DNA of 64,000 nt from Pontibacter virosus (lineage in GTDB: Bacteria > Bacteroidota > Bacteroidia > Cytophagales > Hymenobacteraceae). Shown piece by piece: positions 35,927-45,914 of this stretch. A program made the position numbers and the translations under genes. Position 1 is the stretch's first letter, and the number at the start of each line of letters is the position of its first letter. A model generated the notes under the pieces. The model searched no databases and was not told the DNA's origin. It saw only the letters and a program-made list of their open reading frames with translations. The stretch is taken from contig NZ_QEKI01000004.1 of assembly GCF_003096355.1 (NCBI RefSeq), positions 310,001 through 374,000 on the forward strand, given 5' to 3'.

Positions 35927-36854
35927 GATCCAAACTGAATTTTATATCCCACACCGAAATGGTGCGGTCATCACTACACGAAACTAACTTATTCTGGTGA
36001 GCCGACCAAAATAATTTATTGACAGAGGTGCCGTGGCTCGCGTTTCGGACTTTATCAATAACCTTGAGCAGTTTGAAGGTTTGCGCGTCCCAAATTTTAA
36101 TGGACTTATCCATGCTGCAGGTCGCAAAATGTCGTCCGTCGGGGCTATAGGTGATGTGATTGACGGTATACATGTGAGCAATCACATAGCCGCGCTCCTT
36201 GTATTTTTCCTGTACCTCCCAAACCCGCAGGTGGGCATCACGGCCCGCTGTGAGCAACTGCGTGCCATCCGGAGAGTAAACGACCGTAAACACGGAGTTG
36301 GTATGCGCAGGCAGTTCATACTTCAGCTCCATACTGGTGGCGTCGAAAATACGCACGGTGTGGTCGCTGTACCCGGCGGCCAGCTCGTTGGTGGTTTTGT
36401 TGTAAGCCAGGCAGCGCACACTCTTGTCCGATTTGCGTACCATGCTGCGAAGCTCAAAGTCCTCTGCTCCGATCACAGCTATACCTCCGTTGCCCATCCC
36501 CACGTATACCTGCCCTGTTTCCGGCACGTAGGCAATGTCGAAAATCGCCACTTTGGGCAGCGCCACGGACTTATGAATAGCCTTGCTGTTCAGGTCGATT
36601 ACCTGCAAGCCTTCTTGGTTTTGCCCGATCAGCAACTGGTTGCGCTCCGGTACAAACCGCAGGGCGTATACCGATGTGGTGACCTTTGCTACCAGTTCGC
36701 CATTATCCGGTTGGTCCAGGTCCCAGGAAGCCACCATGCCGTCGCTGCCCGCCGAATAAACAGTGGCAGGCGAAGCACCACCCTCCAGGGTATACACACA
36801 ATCGCGGTGGCCTGTCAGGGTGGCGACTTTCTGTACTTGTATCTTGCTAGCCAT
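35886..36854 (-). CDS. WD40-repeat protein
   Basis: A 322-residue protein made of about seven WD40 blades (VFTVVYSPDGTQLLTAGRD, HITYSPDGRHFATCSMDKS, KLFWSAHQNKLVSCSDD) without a signal peptide, so probably a cytoplasmic scaffold. It is the first gene of the leftward operon with the DivIVA-type gene and folB. The 41-base overlap with the DivIVA gene suggests that the two proteins work together. Confidence 0.85.
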   Translation of the reverse strand: MASKIQVQKVATLTGHRDCVYTLEGGASPATVYSAGSDGMVASWDLDQPDNGELVAKVTTSVYALRFVPERNQLLIGQNQEGLQVIDLNSKAIHKSVALPKVAIFDIAYVPETGQVYVGMGNGGIAVIGAEDFELRSMVRKSDKSVRCLAYNKTTNELAAGYSDHTVRIFDATSMELKYELPAHTNSVFTVVYSPDGTQLLTAGRDAHLRVWEVQEKYKERGYVIAHMYTVNHITYSPDGRHFATCSMDKSIKIWDAQTFKLLKVIDKVRNASHGTSVNKLFWSAHQNKLVSCSDDRTISVWDIKFSLDHEDYTLRNQTKDI

Positions 36855-36939
36855 CTCTACTTGGTCTGATGTACTTAAATTTAGCTAAATTTACAACAAT
36901 TGCCGCTAACCCTATTGCTGCCAATCAGAAATTACTGCC

Positions 36940-37578
36940 ATGCCCCTGCTCCAGACCCGTGAACTTGACCCCCATACCCTACTCGGAGTGTGGCTTCTCG
37001 ACGAAGCGCCGGATGCTTTACGCTCTTTGCTGCCTGCGCACATAAACCCTGACGAGAGCCTGCAACTGGCTCACCCCAGAAGACAACGCGAATGGCTCGC
37101 CAGCCGTGCATTGGCTTACCTGCTACTGCAACGCTTCACCAACGAACCGCTGCCCTTGTTGCGCGACGCTACTGGCAAACCTGTGTTTGCAAGTGCTCCT
37201 TTTCAGCTTTCCATCACCCACTCGCCGCGCATGGCCGCCGTTATACTTTCCGAAAAATATGATGTTGGCATAGATCTTGAACTAGTAAGCGCAAAGGCGC
37301 TGCGGGTAGCTGACAAGTTCCTGACTGACCAGGAGAAGGCTTTTACCGCCGACGATGAACAGCAGACTTGTCTGTACTGGAGCGCTAAAGAAACCTTGTA
37401 CAAGATGTACAGCCAAAAACGACTTATTTTTAAGGAAAACTTATTAGTGGAACCTTCGCAGAGCCCTGAAAACAACTTATTGCAGGGTCACGTTATTACG
37501 GATAATTTTTCTAAATTGTATCAGATCCATCACGAAGTGCTTCACAACCACGTACTAACCTATAGTGTTGATCGTTGA
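36940..37578 (+). CDS. 4'-phosphopantetheinyl transferase, Sfp type
   Basis: A 212-residue enzyme that transfers phosphopantetheine from CoA to carrier proteins. Family motifs are FQLSITHSPRMAAVIL, GIDLELVS (metal site) and YWSAKETLYKMY. With no NRPS/PKS genes nearby, the likely client is the fatty-acid ACP. It is divergent from the WD40 gene. Confidence 0.9.
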   Translation: MPLLQTRELDPHTLLGVWLLDEAPDALRSLLPAHINPDESLQLAHPRRQREWLASRALAYLLLQRFTNEPLPLLRDATGKPVFASAPFQLSITHSPRMAAVILSEKYDVGIDLELVSAKALRVADKFLTDQEKAFTADDEQQTCLYWSAKETLYKMYSQKRLIFKENLLVEPSQSPENNLLQGHVITDNFSKLYQIHHEVLHNHVLTYSVDR

Positions 37579-37608
37579 TACATCTTACACGCACCTAAAC
37601 AAACAAAC

Positions 37609-38196
37609 ATGAAATATCTGGCTTCTTTTGTTGTAGCATTCCTGGTCACGGCCAGTGTATTTGCACAAGGCAGCTACCAGTTGGGCAGCAAAGTCGCGGA
37701 CTTCTCGCTCAAAGATGGGCAAGGGAACAATGTGTCGCTAAGTAATTTTGCCGACAGCAAAACAGTTGTTTTGGTGTTTACGGATAACAAGTGTCCTTAC
37801 GCTAAACTCTACGAAAACCGCCTTGTCACGCTATCGAGCACTTATGCGGCCCGTGGTGTGCAGTTCATCTTCATTAATCCGGGCGTAGGCGTGGGCGAAG
37901 GCAGTGATACCATGGAAGATCTGGTAACTAAAAACTATAGCTTCCCATACCTGGCAGACGAGGGACAACGCATCAGTCAAAAATTCGGAGCTACTAAAAC
38001 GCCGGAAGTGTTTGTGTTGCACAACATAGGCGGCGAATTTGTGCTGAAGTACAAGGGCGCGATAGATGACAGTCCGCAAGTTGAGAGCGGCGTGCGCAAC
38101 AATTACCTTAAAACTGTAATTGATGATGTGTTGGCCAATAAAAATATAAGCGCAGCCGACAAACGCGCGACCGGTTGTATGATCAAGCGATACTAA
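37609..38196 (+). CDS. Exported thioredoxin-fold redoxin
   Basis: A 195-residue protein with a signal peptide (ending VFAQ) and a thioredoxin/AhpC fold. The active cysteine is in DNKCPYAKLYENRL (about residue 63), and a second Cys is in the C-terminal TGCMIKRY. This N-x-CPY / GCxIK pair marks a group of periplasmic peroxiredoxin-like proteins. It follows the Sfp gene by 30 bases and may be cotranscribed. Confidence 0.85.
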   Translation: MKYLASFVVAFLVTASVFAQGSYQLGSKVADFSLKDGQGNNVSLSNFADSKTVVLVFTDNKCPYAKLYENRLVTLSSTYAARGVQFIFINPGVGVGEGSDTMEDLVTKNYSFPYLADEGQRISQKFGATKTPEVFVLHNIGGEFVLKYKGAIDDSPQVESGVRNNYLKTVIDDVLANKNISAADKRATGCMIKRY

Positions 38197-38266
38197 TTAA
38201 ACCTACGGCGGTAGCTATACCTGCCATTTCCCAGGACAATAGGGTAATGCTATACCTGTAGTAGAT

Positions 38267-38312
38267 AAAAAGGCAAAGGCCGGCACTTCTGAGTACCAGC
38301 CTTTGCCTTTCT
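38267..38312. terminator. Bidirectional terminator
   Basis: AAAGGCAAAGGC pairs with GCCTTTGCCTTT at 38299-38310, with A/T tracts on both sides. It lies between the convergent redoxin and SirB1-like genes. Confidence 0.85.
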
Positions 38313-38336
38313 ATTTATACCTGATCGTTGCTGTGC

Positions 38337-39185
38337 TTATACTGTTGGATCCTCGTCCGTGATCGCCGTCAGCAGTTTAGTCACTTCGGTTGCCTTTTCC
38401 AGGTCGTTGGTCTTTTCAAACGAGAAGGCCAGGTTACGGAGCGCCCTTTTCACAATTTCGATGTTAGAGCACGGCTCGTAGAAAATATCGATCGGGTTGA
38501 GGTTAAGCTGCACGATGTAGTTGTCTATATCAGCTTTTGAAAGCATCAGCCCTTTGTTGTATACGTTGATATAGAACTGCACCTCGCCCAGTTTATAGGT
38601 CAGGATGAAGAGGTTTGGCAGGTTAACACCGTAAACAGGCATACCTAAACGTTGCGCAATGGTCATGTAGATCACACAAAGCGTCAGCGGGTTCCCGCGC
38701 CGGGTTTCCAGCGCCAGGTGCATCATGGAATTCGACGGGGAGTGGAAGTTTTTGGTATTGGCTGAGAACTTCTTTTCGCGGAAAAGTGTGTTGTTCAGCG
38801 ATTTCACCTGGTCATAAGGGTGCATGTTCTCCTTCATGTTCGTCCAGGCGTCGAAGTACAACTGATCCAGCCCTTTCGATAAAGTAGCCAGTTCCACATC
38901 CGGGTACAGGTAGGTATTCACCAGCCACATCCCTTCCACCAGGTCCTGTCCTCCGCTCTCTTTCCAATTCTTTAGGCGCTGCAACAAGCCGTCAAACTGC
39001 AGACTATGGATCAGATCCTCAATCCGCTTCTGCAGGTCTGAGTTCAGGGTTTCCTCCCATTCCTCTTCCAGAAACGGAATAATGCTCTCCCCCAGCGATA
39101 CAATCTTCTTCTCTACGTGCGACGCGACCTCATAATCGATATCATCCAACAGCGAGATCATCGCCTTTATCTCCTTCTTTGTCAA
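38337..39185 (-). CDS. SirB1/transglutaminase-like protein
   Basis: A 282-residue protein with the SirB1 N-terminal/transglutaminase-like domain (about 110-215). The typical segments are NSMMHLALETRRGNPLTLCVIYMTIAQRLGMPVYGVNLP. The catalytic triad of true transglutaminases is not evident. A helical C-terminal part (about 230-280) recalls a TPR. The start appears to be TTG 39185, since KEIKAMISLLDD is conserved in relatives; ATG 39161 is the alternative. Function unknown. Confidence 0.75.
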   Translation of the reverse strand: MTKKEIKAMISLLDDIDYEVASHVEKKIVSLGESIIPFLEEEWEETLNSDLQKRIEDLIHSLQFDGLLQRLKNWKESGGQDLVEGMWLVNTYLYPDVELATLSKGLDQLYFDAWTNMKENMHPYDQVKSLNNTLFREKKFSANTKNFHSPSNSMMHLALETRRGNPLTLCVIYMTIAQRLGMPVYGVNLPNLFILTYKLGEVQFYINVYNKGLMLSKADIDNYIVQLNLNPIDIFYEPCSNIEIVKRALRNLAFSFEKTNDLEKATEVTKLLTAITDEDPTV

Positions 39186-39465
39186 AATAATGCGTAATGG
39201 TTAAAGCGTAATAAGTACTAGTTGAACAGTGCTATGTCCGTCATAATTTATAACACCGCCCTTCTTAAACAAACCCCTGATTCTTCCGGAAGATTTCAGA
39301 ACGGAAAATAAAATCTTACAAATTGTACGTCAGCCTGCTGTATACCGTCTACACCTTCCTTATCCAAACAGTCTGTAGCGTGATTGATCGAAGCAACAAT
39401 TAGCTCAAAGTTAAGACTATCCGAAAGCCCCTGAACAGGTATAGCAATAAAAGAGCAGTCAACTA

Positions 39466-41094
39466 TCACGTTTGAATCACACCTACATTATACGGTTTCT
39501 CGATTGGCGCATGGTTAGCAGCTTCTATACCCATCGAGATCACTTTACGGGTCTCCAGCGGGTCGATGATGCCGTCTATCCACAGGCGGGCCGCCGCGTA
39601 GTAGGGTGAAAGCTCTTCGTTATACTTGGCTGTGATACGCTCAAGCAGTTCCTTTTCTGCCTCTGGAGTGATCTCTTCTCCTTTCGCTTTCAAAGCCGAT
39701 ACCTGGATCTGCAGCAAGGTGTTGGCCGCTGCCGCACCGCTCATCACGGCTAGTTGCGCCGATGGCCAGGCGTAAATCAGGCGCGGGTCGTAGGCCTTGC
39801 CGCACATGGCGTAGTTGCCGGCCCCGTAGCTGTTGCCCAGGATGACCGTGAACTTCGGCACCACCGAGTTGGCCATGGCATTCACCATTTTGGCGCCGTC
39901 CTTAATAATGCCGCCGTGTTCGGCCTTGCTGCCCACCATAAAGCCCGACACATCGTGCAGGAACACTAGTGGAATCTTTTTCTGATTGCAGTTCATGATA
40001 AAGCGGGCCGCCTTGTCAGCTGAGTCGGAGTAGATCACGCCGCCCATCTGCATTTCGCCTTTTTTGCTCTTTACGATCTTGCGCTGGTTAGCTACTATAC
40101 CCACTGCCCAACCATCGATCCGGCCCAGTCCGCAGATCAGCGTCTGCCCATACAGTTCTTTGTATGGCTCGAACTCGGAGTTGTCGACCAGGCGATGGAT
40201 GATGTCCATCATGTCGTAGGGCTTGGTGCGGTCGGCTGGCAGCATGCCGTAAATCTCTTTCTCGTCGAGCTTCGGAGCGGCAGGCTCCACGCGGCTGAAA
40301 CCAGCCTTCGGGTTTTCGCCCAGTTTATCGAATATGGTGCGGATGTGGTCCAGCGCCTCTTTGTCGTCTTTGCATTTGTAGTCGGTCACGCCTGAAATCT
40401 CACAGTGCGTCGAAGCGCCACCCAGCGTTTCGTTGTCAATGCTCTCGCCAATAGCTGACTTCACCAGGTATGAGCCACCCAGGAACACAGAGCCTGTACC
40501 TTCCACAATCAGGGCCTCGTCGCTCATGATCGGCAGGTAGGCGCCACCGGCCACGCAGCTGCCCATAATGGCGGCGATCTGCACGATGCCCATTGAGCTC
40601 ATCACGGCGTTGTTGCGGAACATGCGTCCGAAGTGCTCTTTGTCCGGGAATATCTCGTCTTGCATGGGCAAAAACACGCCGGCGCTGTCCACCAGGTATA
40701 CGATCGGGAGTTTGTTCTCGATGGAAATCTCCTGCGCACGTAGGTTTTTCTTGGCCGTGATCGGGAACCAGGCACCGGCCTTTACGGTAGCATCGTTGGC
40801 TACCACCACGCACTGGCGGCCTTTGATGTAGCCTAAACCTGTCACCACGCCGCCGCTTGGGCAGCCGCCCACCTCCTGGTACATACCTTCGCCGGCAAAA
40901 GCGCCTACTTCCAGAAACTCGGTTCCTTCGTCAAGCAGGTAGTCGATGCGTTCGCGGGCTGTCATTTTACCTTTGTCGTGCTCTTTTGCGATGCGCTTTT
41001 CGCCGCCGCCCAGGTGTACTTTTTTCAGTTTGCCTTTCAGCTGGAAACTCAGCTGTTTGAGAGAGTCTTCGTTCTTATTGAATTCGATATCCAT
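39466..41094 (-). CDS. Acyl-CoA carboxylase beta subunit
   Basis: A 542-residue carboxyltransferase subunit. The N-terminal half has KMTARERIDYLLDEGT and GGCPSGGVVTGLG. The C-terminal half has GGIIKDGAKMVNA, GNSYGAGNYAMCGKAYDPR and AWPSAQLAVMSG. The length and GNSYGAGNYAM favour the methylcrotonyl/geranyl-CoA branch over propionyl-CoA, but this cannot be settled here. It transfers CO2 from a biotin carrier to acyl-CoA. The biotin-carrying alpha subunit is not in the window. Its product may feed the methylmalonyl-CoA mutase if it acts on propionyl-CoA. Confidence 0.88.
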   Translation of the reverse strand: MDIEFNKNEDSLKQLSFQLKGKLKKVHLGGGEKRIAKEHDKGKMTARERIDYLLDEGTEFLEVGAFAGEGMYQEVGGCPSGGVVTGLGYIKGRQCVVVANDATVKAGAWFPITAKKNLRAQEISIENKLPIVYLVDSAGVFLPMQDEIFPDKEHFGRMFRNNAVMSSMGIVQIAAIMGSCVAGGAYLPIMSDEALIVEGTGSVFLGGSYLVKSAIGESIDNETLGGASTHCEISGVTDYKCKDDKEALDHIRTIFDKLGENPKAGFSRVEPAAPKLDEKEIYGMLPADRTKPYDMMDIIHRLVDNSEFEPYKELYGQTLICGLGRIDGWAVGIVANQRKIVKSKKGEMQMGGVIYSDSADKAARFIMNCNQKKIPLVFLHDVSGFMVGSKAEHGGIIKDGAKMVNAMANSVVPKFTVILGNSYGAGNYAMCGKAYDPRLIYAWPSAQLAVMSGAAAANTLLQIQVSALKAKGEEITPEAEKELLERITAKYNEELSPYYAAARLWIDGIIDPLETRKVISMGIEAANHAPIEKPYNVGVIQT

Positions 41095-41130
41095 GAAGGG
41101 GTTATTATAAATAAGGGGACTACTTACAAT

Positions 41131-41166
41131 GAAAAATCCGCTTTAAGGGCGGATTTCACAAATATA
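41131..41166 (-). promoter_or_regulatory. MlaD-operon terminator overlapping the carboxylase promoter
   Basis: Leftward, a -7 element TATATTTG lies at 41166-41159. Directly after it is a hairpin, AAATCCGC/GCGGATTT, with trailing T residues (41156-41131). The hairpin should end the amidase-MCE transcript and at the same time begins the carboxylase leader. Confidence 0.6.
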
Positions 41167-41184
41167 CAATTTTTATAAGATAGC

Positions 41185-42240
41185 TTATTGCCTTTTTGTG
41201 GTATCGGCAGGGGATACCTTGACAGAGTCTTGAACAGGGCGACGAAACTCATCCGGGTTCTCATCCTGTAGCTCTTTCACCTCTTCCAGCGTAATCACAC
41301 GCCCCGTGGCATCCACCTTATACCTGTCTTTGCGACCGATAAGCGAAAACTGCACATAGCGCTTCGGATAGGCCTGGATGTCGCGCAGCAACAGATTGAG
41401 CGCCTCTGTTGAGCGGTTCATGTTCTGGTACAGCTGCTCATCGTTCATCAAACGGCCCAATGAGCCTTCGTTCGAGTTGAGTTTAGCAATTGTGCTTTCC
41501 AGTTCGTTCACGGCCGAGTTGGCGTCGGCTACCAGTTTTTTTACTTCTACCTGCTTTAGGGTGTCTGTAATCTCGACCATATTCAGGGTCAGGCGGTCGA
41601 TGTTGCGCTGGGTCTGGTTGAGGGCCGCCGTAAGTTGGCTTAGGTTTCTGGTGATCTGGTTGATGTTACGCTGGTTGTCGCGTATGATCTCGTTTACCGC
41701 TTCTGTCGTTTTGTTGGAGTTGGCCAGTATCTGCTGTATGTTGCCCTTTGCCTCGCTGTCGAGCAGGCGATTCACACGGGCCAGCGTGGTGTCCACTTTG
41801 TCAATTACCGGCACCGACTTGGATGAGAGCATGTCCGTGATGCTGGTTTCTTTAAAGGCGATCAGTTCCTCTCCACCTTTGTATTCCTTATTGTTGTTGC
41901 GAAGGAAGAGTGTAATGGCCTTGCTTCCCAAAAAGTCGGAGTTGCCGAGGCTGGCGATAGTAGAGTCCCCGATCTGCAGGTCTTTCCGCACTTCAATGTC
42001 CACACGTACCATGTTTGCACGGTCGGTAAGCAGCTCCATGTCTTTCACATGGCCTACCTGTATGCCGTTCAAAAATACAGGATTTGAAATGGTAAGCCCA
42101 TCCACGCTGTCGTAAACCACATGATAAGTATTGGATTTGGAGAAGAGCGTGGAGCCTTTCAGGAATTCATACCCGAAGTATAGTATTACAATTGCCGTTA
42201 TACCTAACAGGGCAACCTTAATTTCCTTTGATATTTTCAC
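41185..42240 (-). CDS. MCE/MlaD-domain lipid-transport protein
   Basis: A 351-residue protein with one N-terminal membrane helix (about 7-26). A single MCE domain follows (YDSVDGLTISNPVFLNGIQVGHVKDM, about 43-68, and onward), then a long helical/coiled-coil tail (about 150-280) rich in Asn and Gln. MCE proteins form hexameric rings or tunnels that carry lipids across the periplasm. The start is GTG 42240. It is the second gene of an operon with the amidase. Confidence 0.87.
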   Translation of the reverse strand: MKISKEIKVALLGITAIVILYFGYEFLKGSTLFSKSNTYHVVYDSVDGLTISNPVFLNGIQVGHVKDMELLTDRANMVRVDIEVRKDLQIGDSTIASLGNSDFLGSKAITLFLRNNNKEYKGGEELIAFKETSITDMLSSKSVPVIDKVDTTLARVNRLLDSEAKGNIQQILANSNKTTEAVNEIIRDNQRNINQITRNLSQLTAALNQTQRNIDRLTLNMVEITDTLKQVEVKKLVADANSAVNELESTIAKLNSNEGSLGRLMNDEQLYQNMNRSTEALNLLLRDIQAYPKRYVQFSLIGRKDRYKVDATGRVITLEEVKELQDENPDEFRRPVQDSVKVSPADTTKRQ

Positions 42241-42262
42241 GTAGGTGAGTTTGCTTTTTGCT

Positions 42263-43045
42263 TTAGTTCATGGCTTCAAGCTCTTGCTTGTATTCCTTGA
42301 AGGCACGATATATACCTGATGCCATATACGTCTGACCGGTTTTATCGTTAAGGAATTTTTCTTCAGCCGGGTTGGTAAGGAATCCGGCCTCAATCAGCAC
42401 GCTTGGCATGTAGGATTTCCAGAGGACCAGAAAGCCTGCCTGCTTCACGCCACGGCTGGTGCGCCCTACTCTGTTTTTAAACTCATTTTCTACCTTTTGG
42501 GCAAAACGGAGGCTATTATCAATGTAGGCACTCTGGTGCAGCGCAAACATAATGTGGCTCTGCGGGGAATTCGGATCGAAGCCGCCGTATTTTTCCTTAT
42601 AGTCGTCTTCCTGCAAAATAACGGCGTTTTCGCGCTTGGCAACGGCCAGGTTGTTATTGGAAGTGTGAAGCCCCATCGTATAGGTCTCGGTGCCGTAAGC
42701 AGAAGGAGGTCCTGCGTTAAGGTGAATAGAGATAAACAGGTCCGCGTTGTTCTTGTTGGCGATGCCGGCACGGTCGATCAGTTCTACAAACGTATCGTCT
42801 TTGCGGGTGTAAACAACTTTCACGTCGGGCACGTTCTTCTCAATTAACGTACCGACCTGTAAGGCCAACTTTAAGGCCACATCAGCCTCGTGCGAGACTT
42901 TGCCGTTACAACCTATGTCTTTGCCGCCATGACCCGCATCGATAACTACCGTGCGCAGCTTGTACGCCTTACGGTATTCGAGCTTGCTGGAGGATAGTAA
43001 AAGTAAACTTAGGGCCAGAATTGAAATAGTAACAATATTTCTCAC
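42263..43045 (-). CDS. N-acetylmuramoyl-L-alanine amidase
   Basis: A 260-residue Amidase_3 enzyme with an N-terminal signal/anchor (residues 1-19). Zinc ligands are visible in VVIDAGHGGKDIG, SHEADVALKLA and FISIHLNAG. The catalytic Glu is in VLIEAGFLTN. It cleaves the peptide from glycan in peptidoglycan. The start is GTG 43045. It is divergent from lptD across only 72 bases. Confidence 0.92.
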   Translation of the reverse strand: MRNIVTISILALSLLLLSSSKLEYRKAYKLRTVVIDAGHGGKDIGCNGKVSHEADVALKLALQVGTLIEKNVPDVKVVYTRKDDTFVELIDRAGIANKNNADLFISIHLNAGPPSAYGTETYTMGLHTSNNNLAVAKRENAVILQEDDYKEKYGGFDPNSPQSHIMFALHQSAYIDNSLRFAQKVENEFKNRVGRTSRGVKQAGFLVLWKSYMPSVLIEAGFLTNPAEEKFLNDKTGQTYMASGIYRAFKEYKQELEAMN

Positions 43046-43072
43046 AACGCTCGTTAGTTAAAAGTTAAACAA

Positions 43073-43080
43073 TAACTTTG
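43073..43080 (+). promoter_or_regulatory. -7 element TAACTTTG of lptD
   Basis: A perfect TAnnTTTG lies 38 bases before the TTG start codon, in the divergent spacer with the amidase. Confidence 0.6.
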
Positions 43081-43117
43081 TACAAAATAAATAAAACTTT
43101 AGGGAAGTCTGAAGAAG

Positions 43118-45829
43118 TTGCGCTACATTTTCATCTTTTTGCTGCTGGTGCAGCTCGCCGTGCTTTCTGCCCAGCCTGCGCTGGGTCAACGGGTGCGTCG
43201 TCCCACCACTACAGCCTCGCCAAAAGACACTGTCAACATCTCTCCACCTCAGGATTCACTCGTGACAACGGCACCGCAGGGCGACATCGAGACCACAATC
43301 AATTACTCTGCCAGAGATTCCATTCTGTTTGAGGTAGACCGCAAAGTAGTACATCTGTATGGAGATGCCAAAATTGATTACGGCACCATGGAGCTTTCGG
43401 CAGCTTACATCGAGATCAACTACGACCTCAATACCCTTACGGCTACTACCCTTGCCGACTCAGCTGGCCAGGAGACTGGTACTCCGGTATTTAAGGACGG
43501 GGCTGAAAGCTACGCCGCCAAGCGCATCGCCTATAATTACAAAACCAAACGTGGCCGGATCTCTGAAGTAGTAACGCAACAAGGCGAGGGGTATATACAT
43601 TCTGAGGTGGTGAAAAAAAATGAGGCGAACGAAATTTTTGGTCTGCACAACAAGTACACTACCTGTAACCTCGAGCACCCGCACTTCTACATCAGTGCTG
43701 GCAAGATCAAGGCCATACCCAACGACAAGATCATGTCGGGGCCGTTTAACCTCGTGATCGCCGATATACCTACGCCGCTCGGCTTTTTGTTCGGCCTCTT
43801 CCCAACGCCAAAGAACAAACGCTCTTCGGGCGTGATCATGCCAACCTTTGGTGAGTCGCGGGCCCGTGGCTTCTACCTGAGCAACGGTGGCTACTACCTG
43901 GCCCTGAACGACTACATCGGCACCCGCATCACCGGCGACATTTACTCGCTGGGCGGGTATAAGGTAACGGTAGACAACACCTACATCAAGCGCTACGCAT
44001 ACCGTGGCAACTTCAACATCAGCTACGATTACTTTAAGAATGACGAAGCCGATGTGGCTGACCCGAACCGCTCTACAAACAGCCTGGCCGGTCTGCCGCC
44101 TACCCAACGCACTGCCTTTGTTAACTGGTCGCACAGTCCGGTGCAGAAGCCTGGTCGTGGACGATTCTCAGCCAACGTGCGGGCCGGTAGCAGCCAGCAC
44201 AACCGTGTCAATTTCAACAACCCGAACAATTACCTGACACCGACCTTCAACTCAACCATACAGTACCAGAAGAACATCCAGAACACGCCTTTCAGCTATA
44301 CTGCTACACTGAGCCAGGGCCAGAACAACGGGGGCTTCGTAGGAGAGGGTGAGAACCAAAGACCGGCTCCCACCACCATGCGCTTTACGCTGCCTGACCT
44401 CAACTTTGCGATGACGCAGACGAGTTTGTACGAGCTCTTCTCGAAGAATGTGCCTACCGGCAGGTGGTACGAAAACTTTACCTTCGGATACAACTTGCGG
44501 GCCCGAAACGAGGTGTCCAACCAGGTGGCTGCCCGCAGACTAGGGAATGTGCCTGTGGTAGATGGCACAGAAAGAGACACCACCTTTGCGCTTAACTTGA
44601 ACAACCTGGATCGTCTCTGGCGTAATGGCCGCAAGAGCGCCGACCATAACTTTACCATCGGGCTGGGTAACTACAAGGTGTTCCGCTTCTTCAACCTGAC
44701 GCCGAACGTCAATTACCGGGAGACCTGGTTCGACAACAAACTGACCTATACCTACGACGACGAGCAGCAGGCCGTACGCATCGACACGGCGAGCTTTGGC
44801 AGGGTGTACGAGTACGGTGCAGGCGCCTCCCTCAACACGACTGTGTACGGTACTGTCCAGTTCCCGAAGAGCAAGCGGGTAGAGGCCATCCGCCATACCA
44901 TGATTCCGAGCGTTAGCTACGGCTACCGTCCTAACTTTGGCGACGAAAATCGTTTTGGCTTCTCCCAAACCACACAGGTAGGCCTGGACTCACTGACGAA
45001 CCAACCGATCTTTCAGACGCTGCCGCGCTTTAATGGTAACGTGCCTTCCGGAGGTCTGCAAAGCAGCCTGAGCATGCAGATCAATAACCGTGTCGAGATG
45101 AAAGTGCGCTCGCGTAGCGACTCCACAGAGGCTAAGTCTGAAAAGGTGAGTTTGATCGACAACCTGAACATAGGGACATCTTACAACCTGGCTGCCGACT
45201 CGCTGCGGCTCTCCCCCATTAACATCAGCATGAACACACGCCTGTTCAAAGTGTTTGATGTGAACTTTACCTCTACCCTCAACCCTTACCAGCTTAATCC
45301 GGGTGGCACCCGTCCCGTAAACCGCTACATGCTGGAAGGCCCTGGTTTTAAACTCGCCAGGCTCACCAATGCCAACCTGAGTGTGCGGGCCAACTTTAAC
45401 CCTGCTGCGCGGTCCACTAACGTGCCGCCACCGACCAACCTGCCCGGTATGCTGAACCCAAACGACCAGTTTCTGCCTGACTATGTGGATTTCAACATCC
45501 CCTGGACACTGAACCTGGACTACACGATCTTCTACACCGGTGGCACACAGCAGAACCGGGGCGAGATTACGCAGAACATTGGCATGCAGGGTACCCTGAA
45601 CCTGACCGAAAAGTGGAAGTTTGGCTACATGGCCGGGTATGACTTTACGAACCAGAACATTTCCAACGCCAGTCTCGACATTTACCGCGACCTGCACTGC
45701 TGGGAGATGAGCATCGGCTGGAGACCATTCGGCTTGATGCGCGGCTATAATGTGACCATCAACGCCCGATCTGCCCTGCTGCGCGACCTGCGCCTGACCA
45801 GAAACAGATCAGGCATGAACTTCAGATAA
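43118..45829 (+). CDS. lptD: LptD-type LPS assembly outer-membrane protein
   Basis: A 903-residue protein. It has a signal peptide, an OstA/LptA-like beta-jellyroll (about 65-200: [25 protein letters not shown]), and a long C-terminal barrel (from about 225) with aromatic-rich strands ending [15 protein letters not shown]. LptD inserts lipopolysaccharide into the outer leaflet. The frame has a stop at 43100 and no ATG before the signal peptide, so TTG 43118 is the start. It is divergent from the amidase-MCE operon. Confidence 0.85.
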   Translation: MRYIFIFLLLVQLAVLSAQPALGQRVRRPTTTASPKDTVNISPPQDSLVTTAPQGDIETTINYSARDSILFEVDRKVVHLYGDAKIDYGTMELSAAYIEINYDLNTLTATTLADSAGQETGTPVFKDGAESYAAKRIAYNYKTKRGRISEVVTQQGEGYIHSEVVKKNEANEIFGLHNKYTTCNLEHPHFYISAGKIKAIPNDKIMSGPFNLVIADIPTPLGFLFGLFPTPKNKRSSGVIMPTFGESRARGFYLSNGGYYLALNDYIGTRITGDIYSLGGYKVTVDNTYIKRYAYRGNFNISYDYFKNDEADVADPNRSTNSLAGLPPTQRTAFVNWSHSPVQKPGRGRFSANVRAGSSQHNRVNFNNPNNYLTPTFNSTIQYQKNIQNTPFSYTATLSQGQNNGGFVGEGENQRPAPTTMRFTLPDLNFAMTQTSLYELFSKNVPTGRWYENFTFGYNLRARNEVSNQVAARRLGNVPVVDGTERDTTFALNLNNLDRLWRNGRKSADHNFTIGLGNYKVFRFFNLTPNVNYRETWFDNKLTYTYDDEQQAVRIDTASFGRVYEYGAGASLNTTVYGTVQFPKSKRVEAIRHTMIPSVSYGYRPNFGDENRFGFSQTTQVGLDSLTNQPIFQTLPRFNGNVPSGGLQSSLSMQINNRVEMKVRSRSDSTEAKSEKVSLIDNLNIGTSYNLAADSLRLSPINISMNTRLFKVFDVNFTSTLNPYQLNPGGTRPVNRYMLEGPGFKLARLTNANLSVRANFNPAARSTNVPPPTNLPGMLNPNDQFLPDYVDFNIPWTLNLDYTIFYTGGTQQNRGEITQNIGMQGTLNLTEKWKFGYMAGYDFTNQNISNASLDIYRDLHCWEMSIGWRPFGLMRGYNVTINARSALLRDLRLTRNRSGMNFR

Positions 45830-45836
45830 CACTCCG

Positions 45837-45875
45837 AACAGCCGCGCCAGAAAAATGGGTGGCTGTTTTTGTTTT
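45837..45875 (+). terminator. Terminator of lptD
   Basis: AACAGCC at 45837-45843 pairs with GGCTGTT at 45861-45867, followed by TTTGTTTTG. Confidence 0.7.
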
Positions 45876-45883
45876 GATTTTTA

Positions 45884-45891
45884 TAATTTTG
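45884..45891 (+). promoter_or_regulatory. -7 element TAATTTTG of panB
   Basis: A perfect TAnnTTTG lies 23 bases before ATG 45915. It rules out upstream in-frame starts. Confidence 0.6.
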
Positions 45892-45914
45892 AATCAAATC
45901 CAAACCAGCATCCT

